This document shows positions 50,910 through 58,800 of a DNA stretch of 64,000 bases, piece after piece (the first letter of the stretch is position 1; every line of letters begins with the position of its first letter). Origin of the DNA: JABFWF01 sp035539135 (GTDB taxonomy: Bacteria > Pseudomonadota > Gammaproteobacteria > Xanthomonadales > Xanthomonadaceae); contig DATLJD010000012.1 of assembly GCA_035539135.1 (NCBI GenBank), forward strand, positions 1 through 64,000, read 5' to 3'. Both the position numbers and the translations under genes were made by a program. The notes beneath the pieces were generated by a model, which saw only the letters and a list, made by a program, of their open reading frames with translations, ran no database searches and was not told where the DNA came from.

Positions 50910-51656
50910 ATGACCGATCGCGCGCTCTACATCGCGATGACCGGCGCCAGCGCCAACCTGCAGGCGCAGGCGTCGGTGTCGCACAACCTCGCGAACGCCG
51001 ACACCACCGGTTTCCAGGCCACCCTGGACGGCACCGTCGCCGCGCCCGTCACGGGGCCGGGGCTCGCTTCGCGCGTCGCGGTCGAACACCGCGTGCTCGG
51101 CGTCAACGGCGCCCAGGGCACGTTGCAGCAGACCGGCAACCCGCTCGACGTCGCATTGCACGCCGACCGCTGGCTGGCGGTGCAGGCCAGCGACGGCAGC
51201 ACCGCCTACACCCGCGCCGGCGACCTCAAGCTCACGCCCAACGGCCTGTTGACCACCGCGTCCGGCCTGCCGGTGCTCGGCGCCGACGGCGCGCCGCTGG
51301 CGATCCCGCCGTTCCAGTCGTTGCACATCGGCGGCGACGGCACGATCTCGGTGGTGCCGCAAGGCCAGCCCGCGTCCACGATTTCCGAAGCCGGGCGCCT
51401 GCAGCTCGTTCAGGCCGACGCGCGCACCCTGGTGCGCGGCGACGACGGCCTGATGCGGGCGCCGCCCGGGGTGGAACTGCCGCGCGCGACCGGCAACGCG
51501 CTGACCACCGGCGCGCTCGAGGGCAGCAACGTGGACGCCACCGGCGCGCTGGTCTCGATGATCCAGCTCGCGCGCGCCTTCGAGATGCAGGTACGGGTCT
51601 TGCATACCACCGACGAGAACGCCCGTTCCGCCAATTCGCTGCTTTCCGCGCGCTGA
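50910..51656 (+). CDS. flgF: Flagellar rod protein FlgF
   Basis: 248 residues. Starts with TDRALYIAMTGASANLQAQA and SHNLANADTTGFQATLDGTV, typical of FlgF, and has DRWLAVQASDGSTAYTRAGD in the middle; ends with GALVSMIQLARAFEMQVRVL. It is a proximal rod protein. Starts 15 bases after the repeat. Confidence 0.95.
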   Translation: MTDRALYIAMTGASANLQAQASVSHNLANADTTGFQATLDGTVAAPVTGPGLASRVAVEHRVLGVNGAQGTLQQTGNPLDVALHADRWLAVQASDGSTAYTRAGDLKLTPNGLLTTASGLPVLGADGAPLAIPPFQSLHIGGDGTISVVPQGQPASTISEAGRLQLVQADARTLVRGDDGLMRAPPGVELPRATGNALTTGALEGSNVDATGALVSMIQLARAFEMQVRVLHTTDENARSANSLLSAR

Positions 51657-51684
51657 CCGCGCGCCGTAGGACCAGGAGACCGCC

Positions 51685-52470
51685 ATGAACCCCGCCCTGT
51701 GGATCGCCAAGACCGGCCTGGATGCGCAGCAGACGCGCATGTCGGTGATCTCCAACAACCTCGCGAACGTGAACACGGCAGGCTTCAAGCGCGATCGCGC
51801 CAGCTTCGAGGACCTGCTCTACCAGACCGTGCGTCAGCCCGGCGGCGCGACCAGCGAGCAGACCCAGCTGCCGACCGGCCTGCAGCTCGGTACCGGCGTG
51901 CGGGTGGTCGCCACCGCCAAGAACTTCAGCCAGGGCAACCTCAACCAGACCGGCAACGCGCTCGACGTCGCGATCAACGGCCGCGGCTTCTTCGAGGTGC
52001 TGATGCCCGACGGCAGCACCGCCTACACGCGCGACGGTGGTTTCCAGATCAACGCCCAGGGCGAGGTCGTCACCAACGCCGGCTACCCGGTGCAGCCGGG
52101 GCTGCAACTGCCGGAGGGCGCGCAGAGCGTGACCATCGGCGCCGACGGCACGGTCAGCGTGCAGGTGGCCGGCCAGGCCGAGGCGGTGCAGATCGGCCAG
52201 CTGACCCTGTCGGACTTCGTCAATCCCGCCGGCCTCGAAGCCAAGGGCGAGAACCTCTACGTCGAGACCGGCGCCAGCGGCCCCGCGCAGAGCGGCGCGC
52301 CCGGCCAGAACGGCGTCGGCGTGCTGGTGCAGGGCGCGCTGGAAAGCTCCAACGTCAACGTGGTCGAGGAACTGGTGTCGATGATCGAGACCCAGCGCGC
52401 GTACGAAACCAACGCGAAGGCGATCTCGACCACCGACGGCATGCTCGGCTTCCTCAACAACACGCTGTGA
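51685..52470 (+). CDS. flgG: Flagellar distal rod protein FlgG
   Basis: 261 residues. MNPALWIAKTGLDAQQTRMS and NNLANVNTAGFKRDRASFED begin the rod signature; FFEVLMPDGSTAYTRDGGFQ is the family middle, and ESSNVNVVEELVSMIETQRA the C-terminal helix. It forms the distal rod. Starts after GGAGACCGCC. Confidence 0.97.
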   Translation: MNPALWIAKTGLDAQQTRMSVISNNLANVNTAGFKRDRASFEDLLYQTVRQPGGATSEQTQLPTGLQLGTGVRVVATAKNFSQGNLNQTGNALDVAINGRGFFEVLMPDGSTAYTRDGGFQINAQGEVVTNAGYPVQPGLQLPEGAQSVTIGADGTVSVQVAGQAEAVQIGQLTLSDFVNPAGLEAKGENLYVETGASGPAQSGAPGQNGVGVLVQGALESSNVNVVEELVSMIETQRAYETNAKAISTTDGMLGFLNNTL

Positions 52471-52478
52471 GACCCGCG

Positions 52479-53360
52479 ATGAAGACGCTGCGCTCCAGAA
52501 GCTTCGTCATCCCTGCGAATTCAGGGATCCAGCGTCTTGCGCGTCGTGCAAGGACACTGGCTTCCCGCTTTCGCGGGACGGACGGTGCTGCCGGGCGTGC
52601 CGTTCTGATCGCCGGCCTCGCGCTGGCCGCCCTCGCCCTGTCGTCCTGCGCGACGGTCGGCCGGATGTCGGGCGACGTGCGTCCGTTCGCGCCGACCGCC
52701 AACTACGCGGCGGTGCCGAATGCCCCGGCCGGCTACGCGCCGGCGGGTTACGCCGCGCCCGGCCTTGCCGGTGCACCGGCTTACGCGCAGGCCGCGCCCG
52801 CGGCCGGCGGCGGCTCGATCTACGCCAACGCGGGCGGCGGCGGCATGCGCCTGTTCGAGGACGACAAGGCACGCAACGTCGGCGACCTGCTGACCATCGT
52901 GCTGGTCGAGAACACCGCCGCGCGCACCAATGCGAAGACCTCCGTCACCAAGGACAGCGGCCTGGGCATGGGCGCGCCGACCCTGTTCGGCCAGCAGGTC
53001 ACCCTCAACGGCAAGAACCTGCTGGAGGCCGAGGTCGAGGGCAGCCGCAGCTTCGCCGGCAAGGGCGACTCGACCCAGAGCAACCAGCTCAACGGCCAGA
53101 TCACCGTGCGCGTGATCCAGGACCTCGGCAACGGCAACCTGCTGGTGCGCGGCGACAAGCAGCTGCGCCTGAACCAGGGCGACGAGCTGGTGCAGATCCA
53201 GGGCATCGTCCGGGTCAGCGACATCGGTCCGGACAACCGCATCACCTCCGACCGCGTCGGCGACGCGCAGATCGTCTACGGCGGCCGCGGCACGCTCGCG
53301 CGTTCCAACGCGATGGGCTGGCTGGGGCGCTTCTTCAACTCCGCGCTGTTCCCCTACTGA
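52479..53360 (+). CDS. flgH: Flagellar L-ring lipoprotein FlgH with in-frame repeat insertion
   Basis: 293 residues, longer than the usual 225-240. After MKTLR the N-terminal 38 residues (FVIPANSGIQ ... SRFRGTD) match the translation of a dispersed repeat at 52505-52583, then the true signal core VLIAGLALAALALSSC with lipobox LSSC follows. The mature part has a Gly/Ala/Tyr-rich linker (about 65-110) and the L-ring core DDKARNVGDLLTIVLVENTA and GDKQLRLNQGDELVQIQG. FlgH forms the outer-membrane ring. GTG or ATG starts downstream of the repeat are not in frame. Confidence 0.93.
   Translation: MKTLRSRSFVIPANSGIQRLARRARTLASRFRGTDGAAGRAVLIAGLALAALALSSCATVGRMSGDVRPFAPTANYAAVPNAPAGYAPAGYAAPGLAGAPAYAQAAPAAGGGSIYANAGGGGMRLFEDDKARNVGDLLTIVLVENTAARTNAKTSVTKDSGLGMGAPTLFGQQVTLNGKNLLEAEVEGSRSFAGKGDSTQSNQLNGQITVRVIQDLGNGNLLVRGDKQLRLNQGDELVQIQGIVRVSDIGPDNRITSDRVGDAQIVYGGRGTLARSNAMGWLGRFFNSALFPY
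52505..52583. repeat. dRS3-like inverted repeat inside flgH
   Basis: An imperfect inverted repeat: CGTCATCCCTGCGAATTCAG at the left and CTGGCTTCCCGCTTTCGCGG with GACGGACG at the right around a 22-base spacer. Translated, the two arms give the peptides VIPANSGIQ and SRFRGTD, known from intergenic repeats in many Proteobacteria. Here it is in frame in a coding sequence. Confidence 0.8.
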
Positions 53361-53370
53361 GGTCCCGCCC

Positions 53371-54474
53371 GTGAAGCGTCTGCTGCTCGCCACCGCCGCC
53401 CTGCTCGCCTGCGCGCTCGCGCCGGCGCACGCCGAGCGCATCAAGGACCTGGCGCAGGTCGCCGGCGTGCGCGGCAACCCGCTGGTCGGCTACGGCCTGG
53501 TGGTCGGCCTGGACGGCAGCGGCGACCGCACCTCGCAGACGCCCTTTACCGTGCAGAGCCTGAAGTCGCTGCTGGCGCAGCTCGGCGTCACCATCCCGCC
53601 GGGCGTCAACCCGCAGCTGAAGAACGTGGCCGCGGTCGCGATCAACGCCGAGCTGCCGGCCTTCGCCAAGCCCGGCCAGAGCATCGACGTCACCGTGTCC
53701 TCGATCGGCAACGCCGGCTCGCTGCGCGGCGGCACCCTGCTGATGACCCCGCTCAAGGGCGTGGACGGGCAGGTCTACGCGATCGCGCAGGGCAACCTGA
53801 TCGTCGGCGGCTTCGGCGCGTCCGGGCGCGACGGTTCGCGGATCTCGGTCAACGCGCCCAACGGCGGCAGCATTCCCAACGGCGCGATCGTCGAGCGCGC
53901 GGTGGCGGCGATCCCGCCCGGCGCGCAGACCGGCAACGTCACCCTCAACCTCAACGAGGCCGACTTCACCACCGCCGCGCGCATCGTCGCCGCGATCGAC
54001 CGCGCCTTCGGCGCGGGCCGCGCGCGCGCGCTGGACGGCGTGACGATCGAGGTGTCGCCGCCGGCGGGCGACCGCATCGGCTTCCTCGCCGCGCTGGAGT
54101 CGCTGGAAGTCGACCCGGGCGCCGCCGCCGCCAAGGTGATCGTCAACGCGCGCACCGGCACCGTGGTGATGGGCGGCCAGGTCACCGTGCTGCCGGCCGC
54201 GGTCGCGCACGGCTCGCTCACCGTCACCATCACCGAAAGCGCGCAGGTCAGCCAGCCGGAGGCCTTCGGCCGCGGGCAGACCGTGGTCGCGCCGCAGTCC
54301 GAGATCAGCGCCAGCACCGACGGCAGCCACATGGTCATGTTCCGCGGCGGCACCTCGCTGGAGGACATCGTGCGCGCGGTCAACGCGGTGGGCGCGGCGC
54401 CGGGCGACATCGTCGCGATCCTGGAGGCGCTCAAGCAGGCCGGCGCGCTGCGCGCCGAGCTGCAGGTGATCTGA
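53371..54474 (+). CDS. flgI: Flagellar P-ring protein FlgI
   Basis: 367 residues. Signal peptide to APAHAE, then RIKDLAQVAGVRGNPLVGYG, a very conserved FlgI start, and GTSLEDIVRAVNAVGAAPGD and the end ALRAELQVI. It forms the P ring in the periplasm. GTG 53371 is 10 bases after flgH. Last gene before the flgJ promoter. Confidence 0.97.
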   Translation: MKRLLLATAALLACALAPAHAERIKDLAQVAGVRGNPLVGYGLVVGLDGSGDRTSQTPFTVQSLKSLLAQLGVTIPPGVNPQLKNVAAVAINAELPAFAKPGQSIDVTVSSIGNAGSLRGGTLLMTPLKGVDGQVYAIAQGNLIVGGFGASGRDGSRISVNAPNGGSIPNGAIVERAVAAIPPGAQTGNVTLNLNEADFTTAARIVAAIDRAFGAGRARALDGVTIEVSPPAGDRIGFLAALESLEVDPGAAAAKVIVNARTGTVVMGGQVTVLPAAVAHGSLTVTITESAQVSQPEAFGRGQTVVAPQSEISASTDGSHMVMFRGGTSLEDIVRAVNAVGAAPGDIVAILEALKQAGALRAELQVI

Positions 54475-54557
54475 CCGGGCTTCAGGCCCGCCGCGCCCGG
54501 CCGTTAACCGACAGGAACCAGACCGCAGGGAGGCGTCCGGCCGCCGCGTGCCATCCG

Positions 54558-54573
54558 TGGCACATCGCTTGCA
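54558..54573 (+). promoter_or_regulatory. Sigma-54 promoter for flgJKL
   Basis: TGGCACATCGCTTGCA matches the -24/-12 consensus with 10 bases between GG and GC. The start would fall around 54584, right at the flgJ ATG (54585). So the flgJ message from this site would be leaderless. Confidence 0.82.
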
Positions 54574-54584
54574 TGGAGTCCGAC

Positions 54585-55607
54585 ATGCGCCTTCCCGCCG
54601 CCAATCCGCTGCCGCTGGCCCCGAACACCGCGACGCCGCCCGCGCGGATCGAGGAAGCCGCGCGCGGGCTGGAGGAACAGTTCGCGCGGATGCTGATCAA
54701 GTCCATGCGCAGCGCGTCGATGGGCGATCCGCTGCTGGGCGACAACGGCACCTACCGCGACATGTACGACCAGCAGCTGGCGAAGGAACTGACCCGCGGC
54801 CGCGGCCTCGGGCTGGCGCCGATCATCGCCCGCCAGCTCGCGCGCGGCACCACGCCCGCGCCGGCGCAGGCCGCGCCTGCCGGGCCCCTGTCGCTGCGGC
54901 AGGCGCCGGTGGCGATGGCATTGCCGGTCGCGTCCACGCCCTCCGGCCTGCCGCTGCCCGCCGGCCTGCGCGTCGCCGCGCCGACGCTGGCGCCCACCGA
55001 CCACGGCGTCTCGCTCGGCGGTTTCGCCGCCACGGCGGCTCCGCCGCAACTGGCCGACGCGCCGGCCGCCTGCGATCCGGACGCGCCGCTGGACTGCAGC
55101 TCGCCCGAAGCCTTCGTCCGCTCGCTGTGGCCGCACGCGCAGAAAACCGCCGCCGCGCTCGGCGTGCCGGCGAAGGCGCTGGTCGCCCAGGCCGCGCTGG
55201 AAACCGGCTGGGGCCGGCGCCTGGCCGGCGGCGACTCGCACAACCTGTTCGGGATCAAGGCCGGCGGCCGCTGGCACGGCGGGCGCGTGCGCGCCGGCAC
55301 CCATGAATTCGTCAACGGCGTGCGGGTCGGCCAGCAGGCCGAGTTCCGCGCCTACGGTTCGCCGGCGGAAAGCTTCGCCGACTACGCGCAGCTGCTGTCC
55401 AGGCCGCGCTACGCCGCCGCCCGCAACACCAGCGACACCCGCGCGTTCGCGCAAGCGCTGCAGCGCGCGGGTTACGCCACCGACCCGTCCTACGCCGCCA
55501 AGATCGCCGCGATCGCGGACGGCCCCACCATCCGCCGCGCGCTGGCCGCGTTGCCGGGCGACGGCTCCGTCGCCATGGCGACGCCACGCGCGGGCCACCA
55601 GGGATAA
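54585..55607 (+). CDS. flgJ: Flagellar rod assembly protein FlgJ (muramidase)
   Basis: 340 residues. N-terminal rod-binding domain (about 25-95, ARMLIKSMRSASMGDPLLGD) and a C-terminal peptidoglycan hydrolase domain from about 180 with VAQAALETGWGRRLAGGDSH (catalytic Glu) and YGSPAESFADYAQLL. It opens the cell wall for the rod. Between them lies a Pro/Ala linker. ATG 54585 follows GGAG, while ATG 54573 overlaps the promoter. Confidence 0.93.
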   Translation: MRLPAANPLPLAPNTATPPARIEEAARGLEEQFARMLIKSMRSASMGDPLLGDNGTYRDMYDQQLAKELTRGRGLGLAPIIARQLARGTTPAPAQAAPAGPLSLRQAPVAMALPVASTPSGLPLPAGLRVAAPTLAPTDHGVSLGGFAATAAPPQLADAPAACDPDAPLDCSSPEAFVRSLWPHAQKTAAALGVPAKALVAQAALETGWGRRLAGGDSHNLFGIKAGGRWHGGRVRAGTHEFVNGVRVGQQAEFRAYGSPAESFADYAQLLSRPRYAAARNTSDTRAFAQALQRAGYATDPSYAAKIAAIADGPTIRRALAALPGDGSVAMATPRAGHQG

Positions 55608-55610
55608 GCG

Positions 55611-57491
55611 ATGGCCGACCTCCTCGCCACCGGAAGCTCGGCGCTGCTCGCGTTCCAGCGCGCGCTGGCGACCGTCAGCCACAACGTCGCCAACGTCAAC
55701 ACCGCGGGCTACAGCCGCCAGCGCGTGGACCTCGCCACCCGCCCGGGCAGCGGCACCAGCCAGACCTACGTCGGCGCGGGCGTGTACGCGCAGAACCTCG
55801 AGCGCCTGGCCGACGGGCTGGTGTTCGCCCGCCAGGTCGACAGCAGCGGCGAACTCGGCCGGCTCAAGCAGCTGTCGAGCCTGAGCGACCGCGTGGATGC
55901 GCTGCTGTCGGACGGTTCCACCTCGCTGACCCAGCCGCTGTCCGAGTTCTTCACCGCGATGGACGGGGTCGCCTCCGAGCCGACCTCGCGCACCGCGCGC
56001 AGCCAGCTGCTGTCGGCGGCGACCCGCCTGGCCGACCGCTGGCAGACGCTCGACGGCCGCCTCGCCCAGCTCGACCGCGAGACCGACCAGCGCATCACCG
56101 GCGCGGTCTCGGACGTCAACCGGCTGGCCACCGAGATCGCCAACCTCAACCGCGACATCGTCGCCGCGGGCAGCAACGCCTCGCCCGACCTGCTGGACGC
56201 GCGCGCGCTGCGCGTGGACCAGCTCGCCGGCCTGGTCGGCGCCAGCACGGTGGCGCAGGACGACGGCGCGCTCAACGTGTTCACCGCCGGTGGCCAGGCG
56301 CTGGTGCTCGGCCAGCGATCGCAGGCGCTGTCCACTGTCGCCGACCCTTACCGGCCGGACCGCCTGCAGCTGGCGATCGCCTCGCCGACCGGCGCGGTCG
56401 CGCTGGGGTCCGGCAGCGTCGCCGGCGAGCTCGGCGGCCTGCTCGAATTCCGCGGCAGCGTGCTCGACCCGGCGCGCGCCGAACTCGGCCGCGTGGCCAC
56501 CGCCTTCGCCGCCAGCCTCAACGCGCAGCAGGCGGCGGGCGTGGATTACAACGGCAACGCCGGCGCGCCGCTGTTCACCACCGCCGCGCCGCGCACCGCA
56601 GCGCATCCGGGCAACAGCGGCGGCGCTTCGGTCAGCGCCAGCGTCGCCGATCTCGGCGCGCTGCAGGGCGCCGACCTGGTGCTGCGCTACGACGGCAGCG
56701 CCTGGAGCGCGACCCGCGGCGACAGCGGCGAGGCCGTGGCGATGACCGGCACCGGCACCGCGGCCGATCCGTTCCTGGTCAATGGCCTGTCGCTGGTCGT
56801 GTCGGGCACCCCCGGCAGCGGCGACCGCGTGCTGGTCAGCCCGACCACCGGCGCGCCCGCCGGCCTGCAGGTCGCGCTCAGCGACCCGTGGGCGATCGCC
56901 GCCGCCGCGCCGCTGCAGGTCGGCGCCGACAACGGCAACGTCGGCACCGCGCAACCGGCGGCCACCGCGATCACCGATCCGGCCGCGTTCGCATCCTTCG
57001 CCGGCGCGACCATCGACTTCCTCGACAGCACCAGCTACACCATCGACGGCGCCGGCCCCTACGCCTACACGCCGGGCACGCCGATCGCCGCCGGCGGCTG
57101 GTCGCTCACCCTCGACGGCACGCCCGCGGCCGGCGATAGCTTCACCCTCTCGCGGACGCCGCCGCGTTCCGCCGATAACGCCAACGCGCGCGCGCTGGCC
57201 GCGCTGGATGCGCAGGGCGTGCTCGACGGCGGCCTGACCAGCGTCACCACCGGCCTGTCGCAGCTCACCGCGCAGGCGGGCGGCCAGGCCCGCCACGCGG
57301 AGCTCTCGCTCGAGGCGCAGCAGACGATCCACGACCAGATCGGCGCCGAGCGCGACGCGCTGTCGGGCGTCAACCTCGACGAGGAGGCCGCCGACATGCT
57401 GCGTTTCCAGCAGGCCTACCAGGCCGCGGCGCAGGTGATGGCGACCGCCGACACCCTGTTCCAGACCCTGCTCGCCGCCGTGCGCCGCTGA
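55611..57491 (+). CDS. flgK: Flagellar hook-associated protein FlgK
   Basis: 626 residues, HAP1. LATVSHNVANVNTAGYSRQR is the N-terminal motif and the C-terminus has NLDEEAADMLRFQQAYQAAA. The middle contains a variable domain with Gly/Ala/Ser-rich stretches. It joins hook and filament. Begins 3 bases after flgJ stop, so it is translated with it. Confidence 0.95.
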   Translation: MADLLATGSSALLAFQRALATVSHNVANVNTAGYSRQRVDLATRPGSGTSQTYVGAGVYAQNLERLADGLVFARQVDSSGELGRLKQLSSLSDRVDALLSDGSTSLTQPLSEFFTAMDGVASEPTSRTARSQLLSAATRLADRWQTLDGRLAQLDRETDQRITGAVSDVNRLATEIANLNRDIVAAGSNASPDLLDARALRVDQLAGLVGASTVAQDDGALNVFTAGGQALVLGQRSQALSTVADPYRPDRLQLAIASPTGAVALGSGSVAGELGGLLEFRGSVLDPARAELGRVATAFAASLNAQQAAGVDYNGNAGAPLFTTAAPRTAAHPGNSGGASVSASVADLGALQGADLVLRYDGSAWSATRGDSGEAVAMTGTGTAADPFLVNGLSLVVSGTPGSGDRVLVSPTTGAPAGLQVALSDPWAIAAAAPLQVGADNGNVGTAQPAATAITDPAAFASFAGATIDFLDSTSYTIDGAGPYAYTPGTPIAAGGWSLTLDGTPAAGDSFTLSRTPPRSADNANARALAALDAQGVLDGGLTSVTTGLSQLTAQAGGQARHAELSLEAQQTIHDQIGAERDALSGVNLDEEAADMLRFQQAYQAAAQVMATADTLFQTLLAAVRR

Positions 57492-57503
57492 GGAGCCGAC
57501 ACG

Positions 57504-58715
57504 ATGACCAACCTGCGCGTGTCCACCAGCGGGCTGTTCGCCCAGGGCCTGTCCAACATGCAGCTGCGCCAGGCCGAGATCGCCAGGCTGCAGCAGCAGA
57601 TCAGCAGCGGCGTGCGCCTGACCCGCGCCGCCGACGACCCGGCCGGGATGGCGGCCTCGCAACAGCTCGACCACCTGCTCGCCCGGCTCGCCCAGTACGG
57701 CAGCAACGCCACCGTCGCCGACAGCCGCCTGCGCCAGCAGGAAGGCGCGCTCAGCGATGCCGGCGACATCCTGCTGCGCGCGCGCGACCTCGCGATCCAG
57801 GCCAACAGCGACACCCTGTCCGACGGCGACCGCCACGCGATCGCGCTGGAGCTGCGCAGCCTGCGCGCCGGCCTGCTGCAGATCGGCAACCGCGACGACG
57901 GCGCCGGCCGCCGCCTGTTCGCCGGCACCCGCGACGGCGTGGTGCCGTTCACCGACAACGCCGGCAGCGTCAGCTACAGCGGCGACGAAGGCCAGAACGT
58001 CATCGACATCGCGCCCGACGCCAGCGTGCGCGACAGCAATCCCGGCAGCGAGGTCTTCCTGCGCGTGCCCACCGGCGACGGCACCAGCCGCGCGCGCGCC
58101 GCCGCCGGCAACGCAGGCACCGGCGTGCTGGAAACCGCGCAGGTCACCGATCCGGCCGCCTGGAACGGCGCGACCCTGACCCTGCGCTTCACCGGCGCCA
58201 ACGCCTACGAAGTCGTCGACGGCAGCGGCAATCCGCTGTCGCCGCCGGTGTCGGGCACCTACACCCCGGGCCAGTCGATCACCGCGCAGGGCGCGCAGTT
58301 CCAGGTCTCCGGCACGCCCGCGGCCGGCGACAGCTTCACCCTGCAACGCGCGCCCAACCAGGACGTGTTCGCCACCCTGCAGCAACTGGCCGACGCGCTC
58401 GACGCGCCGGCATTGACCGACGCCGACCGCGTGCGCCGCCGCAACGCGATCACCGTCGGCCTGAAGGACATCGACCAGGCCCAGCAGCACTTCCTCGACC
58501 TGCGCGCCGACACCGGCGTGCGCCGCAAGGACCTCGACCAGGCCGCCGACCGCCGCCTCGCCGACAACGAAAGCTTCAGCAAGACCCTCTCCGACCTGCG
58601 CGAGACCGACCTGACCGAGGCGATCAGCCAGCTGAACCTGAAGATGGTCGCCCTGGAGGCGGCGCAGCAGCTGATGGTGCGGATGCAGGCGGGCTCGCTG
58701 TTCGACCGGCTGTAA
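57504..58715 (+). CDS. flgL: Flagellar hook-associated protein FlgL
   Basis: 403 residues, HAP3. The N-terminal pattern RQAEIARLQQQISSGVRLTR and DDPAGMAASQQLDHLLARL is typical of flagellin-like FlgL; the end has ETDLTEAISQLNLKMVALEA. It is 12 bases after flgK. Its middle domain repeats a segment like that of FlgK (GTYTPGQSITAQGAQFQVSG). Confidence 0.94.
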   Translation: MTNLRVSTSGLFAQGLSNMQLRQAEIARLQQQISSGVRLTRAADDPAGMAASQQLDHLLARLAQYGSNATVADSRLRQQEGALSDAGDILLRARDLAIQANSDTLSDGDRHAIALELRSLRAGLLQIGNRDDGAGRRLFAGTRDGVVPFTDNAGSVSYSGDEGQNVIDIAPDASVRDSNPGSEVFLRVPTGDGTSRARAAAGNAGTGVLETAQVTDPAAWNGATLTLRFTGANAYEVVDGSGNPLSPPVSGTYTPGQSITAQGAQFQVSGTPAAGDSFTLQRAPNQDVFATLQQLADALDAPALTDADRVRRRNAITVGLKDIDQAQQHFLDLRADTGVRRKDLDQAADRRLADNESFSKTLSDLRETDLTEAISQLNLKMVALEAAQQLMVRMQAGSLFDRL

Positions 58716-58751
58716 CGGGGAGACAGACCGCCGGCAGGGGCCGGCCGCCGC

Positions 58752-58767
58752 TGGAACGCGGATTGCA
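58752..58767 (+). promoter_or_regulatory. Sigma-54 promoter upstream of the HAD gene
   Basis: TGGAACGCGGATTGCA has the invariant GG and GC with 10 bases between, and differs from the consensus mainly in the A after TGG. The start would be near 58778, about 23 bases before ATG 58801. This places the next three genes under the flagellar regulon. Confidence 0.72.
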
Positions 58768-58800
58768 TGGAAGGCCACGTCCCTTCCGCAGCGCGTGCCG

